NCBI RefSeq assembly: GCF_000468095.1
Contig: NZ_ASZC01000005.1
Location: forward strand, 1 to 64,000
DNA length: 64,000 nt
From: Pantoea sp. AS-PWVM4
Lineage (GTDB): Bacteria > Pseudomonadota > Gammaproteobacteria > Enterobacterales > Enterobacteriaceae
Direction of reading: 5' to 3'
Shown one piece after another: positions 62,435-64,000 of this stretch (position 1 is its first letter; every line of letters begins with the position of its first letter). The translations under genes and the position numbers were made by a program. The notes under the pieces were generated by a model that was not told the origin of the DNA, searched no databases, and saw only the letters and a program-made list of their open reading frames with translations.

Positions 62435-62458
62435 AGGGCGCCCATTAGGGCGCCCTCA
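62435..62458 (-). terminator. rho-independent terminator of exbBD
   Basis: On the minus strand AGGGCGCC/GGCGCCCT forms the stem and TTTTTG follows, 16 bp after the exbD stop. Confidence 0.9.
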
Positions 62459-62473
62459 TAACTTTCAGTGAAA

Positions 62474-62896
62474 CTACTTCTTCACCGTTTCCATACCCAT
62501 CAAGCCAATCTTCAGATATCCGGCTTCACGAAGTTGGTCCATCACCGACATCAGGGTTTCATAACTTACTGATTTGTCAGCCTGGAAGAAGATGGTGGTT
62601 TCTTTATTGCCTTCCGTCTGCGCCGTCAGCGCATTGACCAGCGTCTCTTTGGTGACCTGATCGTTGCCGATATAAACCTGGTTATCTTCTTTAATCGACA
62701 AATAAACCGGTTTTTCCGGACGCGGCTGCGGCGCACTGGTGGAAGCGGGCAGATTGACGCGAACATCCACGGTTGCCAACGGCGCGGCCACCATAAAGAT
62801 GATCAGCAGAACCAACATCACGTCGATAAACGGCGTCACGTTGATTTCATGCATTTCGCCATCGCTTTCCAGGTCGTCGTTTAAACGCATCGCCAT
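62474..62896 (-). CDS. exbD: ExbD, TonB-complex proton channel subunit
   Basis: 140 residues. One membrane helix (about 22-43) carries the essential Asp25 in TPFIDVMLVLLIIFMVAAPLATV, followed by a periplasmic domain with DKSVSYETLMSVMDQLREAGYLKIGLM. With ExbB it couples the proton gradient to TonB. It starts 5 bp after the exbB stop and is followed by a strong terminator. Confidence 0.96.
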   Translation of the reverse strand: MAMRLNDDLESDGEMHEINVTPFIDVMLVLLIIFMVAAPLATVDVRVNLPASTSAPQPRPEKPVYLSIKEDNQVYIGNDQVTKETLVNALTAQTEGNKETTIFFQADKSVSYETLMSVMDQLREAGYLKIGLMGMETVKK

Positions 62897-62901
62897 CGCA
62901 A

Positions 62902-63642
62902 TTATCCTACGCGCAGTTTCTGTGCGGCAGTCGGACGAGCCACTTCGTTAGTCACGTTTCCCAGGTCGAGGTCACGGCTTTGCAGCAGCAGCACCTGCGC
63001 CGCCACATCACCGAGCGACGCTTTGTAGCTGGCAATCATACGGGCAAATACGTTGTAGATGACCACGGCAGGGATAGCAGCGACCAGACCAATCGCGGTC
63101 GCCAGCAGCGCTTCCGCAATCCCAGGAGCGACCACCGCGAGGTTGGTGGTTTGCGTCTGTGCGATGCCGATAAAGCTGTTCATGATGCCCCATACCGTAC
63201 CGAACAGGCCGATAAACGGAGCAACCGAACCAATGGTGGCGAGGAAACCGTTACCGCGGCCAGCATGACGGCTGAAAGCGGCAACGCGGCGTTCCAGACG
63301 GAAGCTGGTACGCTCTTTAATACCATCGGTGTCTTCGACACCGGCTGAAAGTTCCAGCTCGTTCTGTGCATCGTTAAGTAACACGGCGCTGTGGCTGTTA
63401 CCCTTGAAGCTGGCGGCAGTGCTGGAGGCGTCATCTAACGAACGCGCATCACTCAGGGCGAGATGTTCGCGTTTCAGTCGGCGCTTGGCTGAACTCAACT
63501 CAGCAAACTTACCAAAGAAGATTGCCCAGGTGACCACAGAGGCCATCAACAGGCCAATCATGACCACCTTTACCACGATATCGGCATGATGATACATGCC
63601 CCAAACGGAGAGATCCGTCTGCATCAAATCACTGGCTACCAC
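62902..63642 (-). CDS. exbB: ExbB, TonB-complex proton channel subunit
   Basis: 246 residues from a GTG start with GGAG eight bases upstream; homologous from MQTDLSVWGMYHHADIVVK with E. coli ExbB. There are three membrane helices (about 22-45, 130-155 and 175-200), with the MotA/TolQ/ExbB signature APFIGLFGTVWGIMNSF and the helix GIAEALLATAIGLVAAIPAVVIYN. It forms the pentameric motor with ExbD. A Fur-like box lies 72 bp upstream. Confidence 0.96.
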   Translation of the reverse strand: MVASDLMQTDLSVWGMYHHADIVVKVVMIGLLMASVVTWAIFFGKFAELSSAKRRLKREHLALSDARSLDDASSTAASFKGNSHSAVLLNDAQNELELSAGVEDTDGIKERTSFRLERRVAAFSRHAGRGNGFLATIGSVAPFIGLFGTVWGIMNSFIGIAQTQTTNLAVVAPGIAEALLATAIGLVAAIPAVVIYNVFARMIASYKASLGDVAAQVLLLQSRDLDLGNVTNEVARPTAAQKLRVG

Positions 63643-63967
63643 GCTGCATCTCCAACTTCAATTGCATAGTTCACGATCGAGCGCCGGATCATAACAAATT
63701 AGCGGGCCGAATTGATAGTAGTTCTCATTACTATTTACAAACGAAAAGTGCGTTTTTCCACCACAGTTTCTTTCGATTGTGAGCAGGTTTTATAAATGTG
63801 ACGTACTGTATAAAATTATTAAAACATCGTTTCAAAATGTGATGCATTTCATTCAATCAACATCTGCCCACTTTTTCACCACACGATTTTCATTATTCTG
63901 AGCCAGCCCTGCCTTTTAACGGTGCCGTTGCACTGTCCGATTTCGCTACCTCTTGCTGGAGCAAAAA
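63643..63967. promoter_or_regulatory. exbB/exported-protein divergent promoter region
   Basis: 325 bp, strongly AT-rich, no gene. GATAGTAGTTCTCATTACT at 63714-63732 matches the 19-bp Fur consensus GATAATGATAATCATTATC at 12 positions, as expected for iron control of exbBD. TGTGATGCATTTCATT at 63838-63853 is CRP-like. Confidence 0.5.
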
Positions 63968-64000
63968 ATGACGCTGAAAAAAAGACTACTCGCAGTTTCG
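63968..64000 (+). CDS. 5' end of an exported protein gene, cut by the window
   Basis: ATG at 63968 follows GGAG (63958-63961) by six bases and encodes MTLKKRLLAVS, the positively charged start of a signal peptide. Only 11 codons are present, so the product cannot be named. It is divergent from exbB. Confidence 0.55.
   Translation, partial: MTLKKRLLAVS

Overview
The window looks like chromosome of an enterobacterium, most likely Erwiniaceae and close to Pantoea. The grounds are the near-identity of many products to Escherichia coli genes, conserved enteric gene order (prfC-osmY-ytjA-yjjU-yjjV-deoCABD, yfiR-dgcN-yfiB, exbB-exbD), and a dense family of intergenic palindromes with the core GATAAATCGCGCCGCTAC, which I associate with Pantoea/Erwinia. 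The genus is inference; no rRNA is present.

Layout. 0-6.3 kb: an accessory metabolic/export cluster (alpha/beta hydrolase, MFS exporter with an ABM-like tail, LysR regulator, membrane ABM protein, YtcJ-type amidohydrolase). 6.3-12.4 kb: PAS-GGDEF cyclase, mannonate dehydratase, hydroxycarboxylate dehydrogenase, and an orphan sugar-binding protein paired with an LVIVD-repeat protein. 12.5-14.7 kb: yfiR-dgcN-yfiB. 15-22 kb: a tract bounded by the tail of a broken proline dehydrogenase gene and tRNA-Phe, carrying the arginine acid-resistance pair adiC-adiA and a secreted M60 metallopeptidase with a chitin-binding-type tail. 22.3-25.6 kb: soluble PAS-PAS chemoreceptor and an unlinked PBP2. 25.7-35.2 kb: a 42-bp tandem palindrome array, then deoCABD, yjjVU, ytjA, osmY and prfC, all leftward. 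35.4-38.6 kb: an M20 amidohydrolase with the YjiG/YjiH transporter pair behind a probable sigma-54/NtrC promoter, then ftnA. 38.7-43.5 kb: PAS-rich GGDEF-EAL protein and an OlsF-like ornithine lipid synthase. 43.6-47.5 kb: the proteasome-like Anbu operon with transglutaminase, alpha-E and ATP-grasp partners. 47.7-55 kb: cupin, ylaC, ydcR and two MHYT-GGDEF-EAL paralogues. 55.5-60.8 kb: an archaic (Csu-type) chaperone-usher pilus operon. 60.9-64 kb: citrate-type MFS symporter, exbD-exbB, and the start of an unidentified exported protein.

Themes. Five c-di-GMP enzymes, a flagellar-type chemoreceptor promoter and a pilus operon with an Rcs-like box point to motile/sessile control. adiCA, osmY, and perhaps the spare PBP2 fit acid and osmotic stress. 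The deo operon, uxuA, hcxA, the symporter and the nitrogen-controlled M20 locus are scavenging functions. The most system-like and least understood block is the four-gene Anbu operon. Palindromic REP-type elements punctuate nearly every intergenic region and in two cases supply the stop codon of a neighbouring gene.
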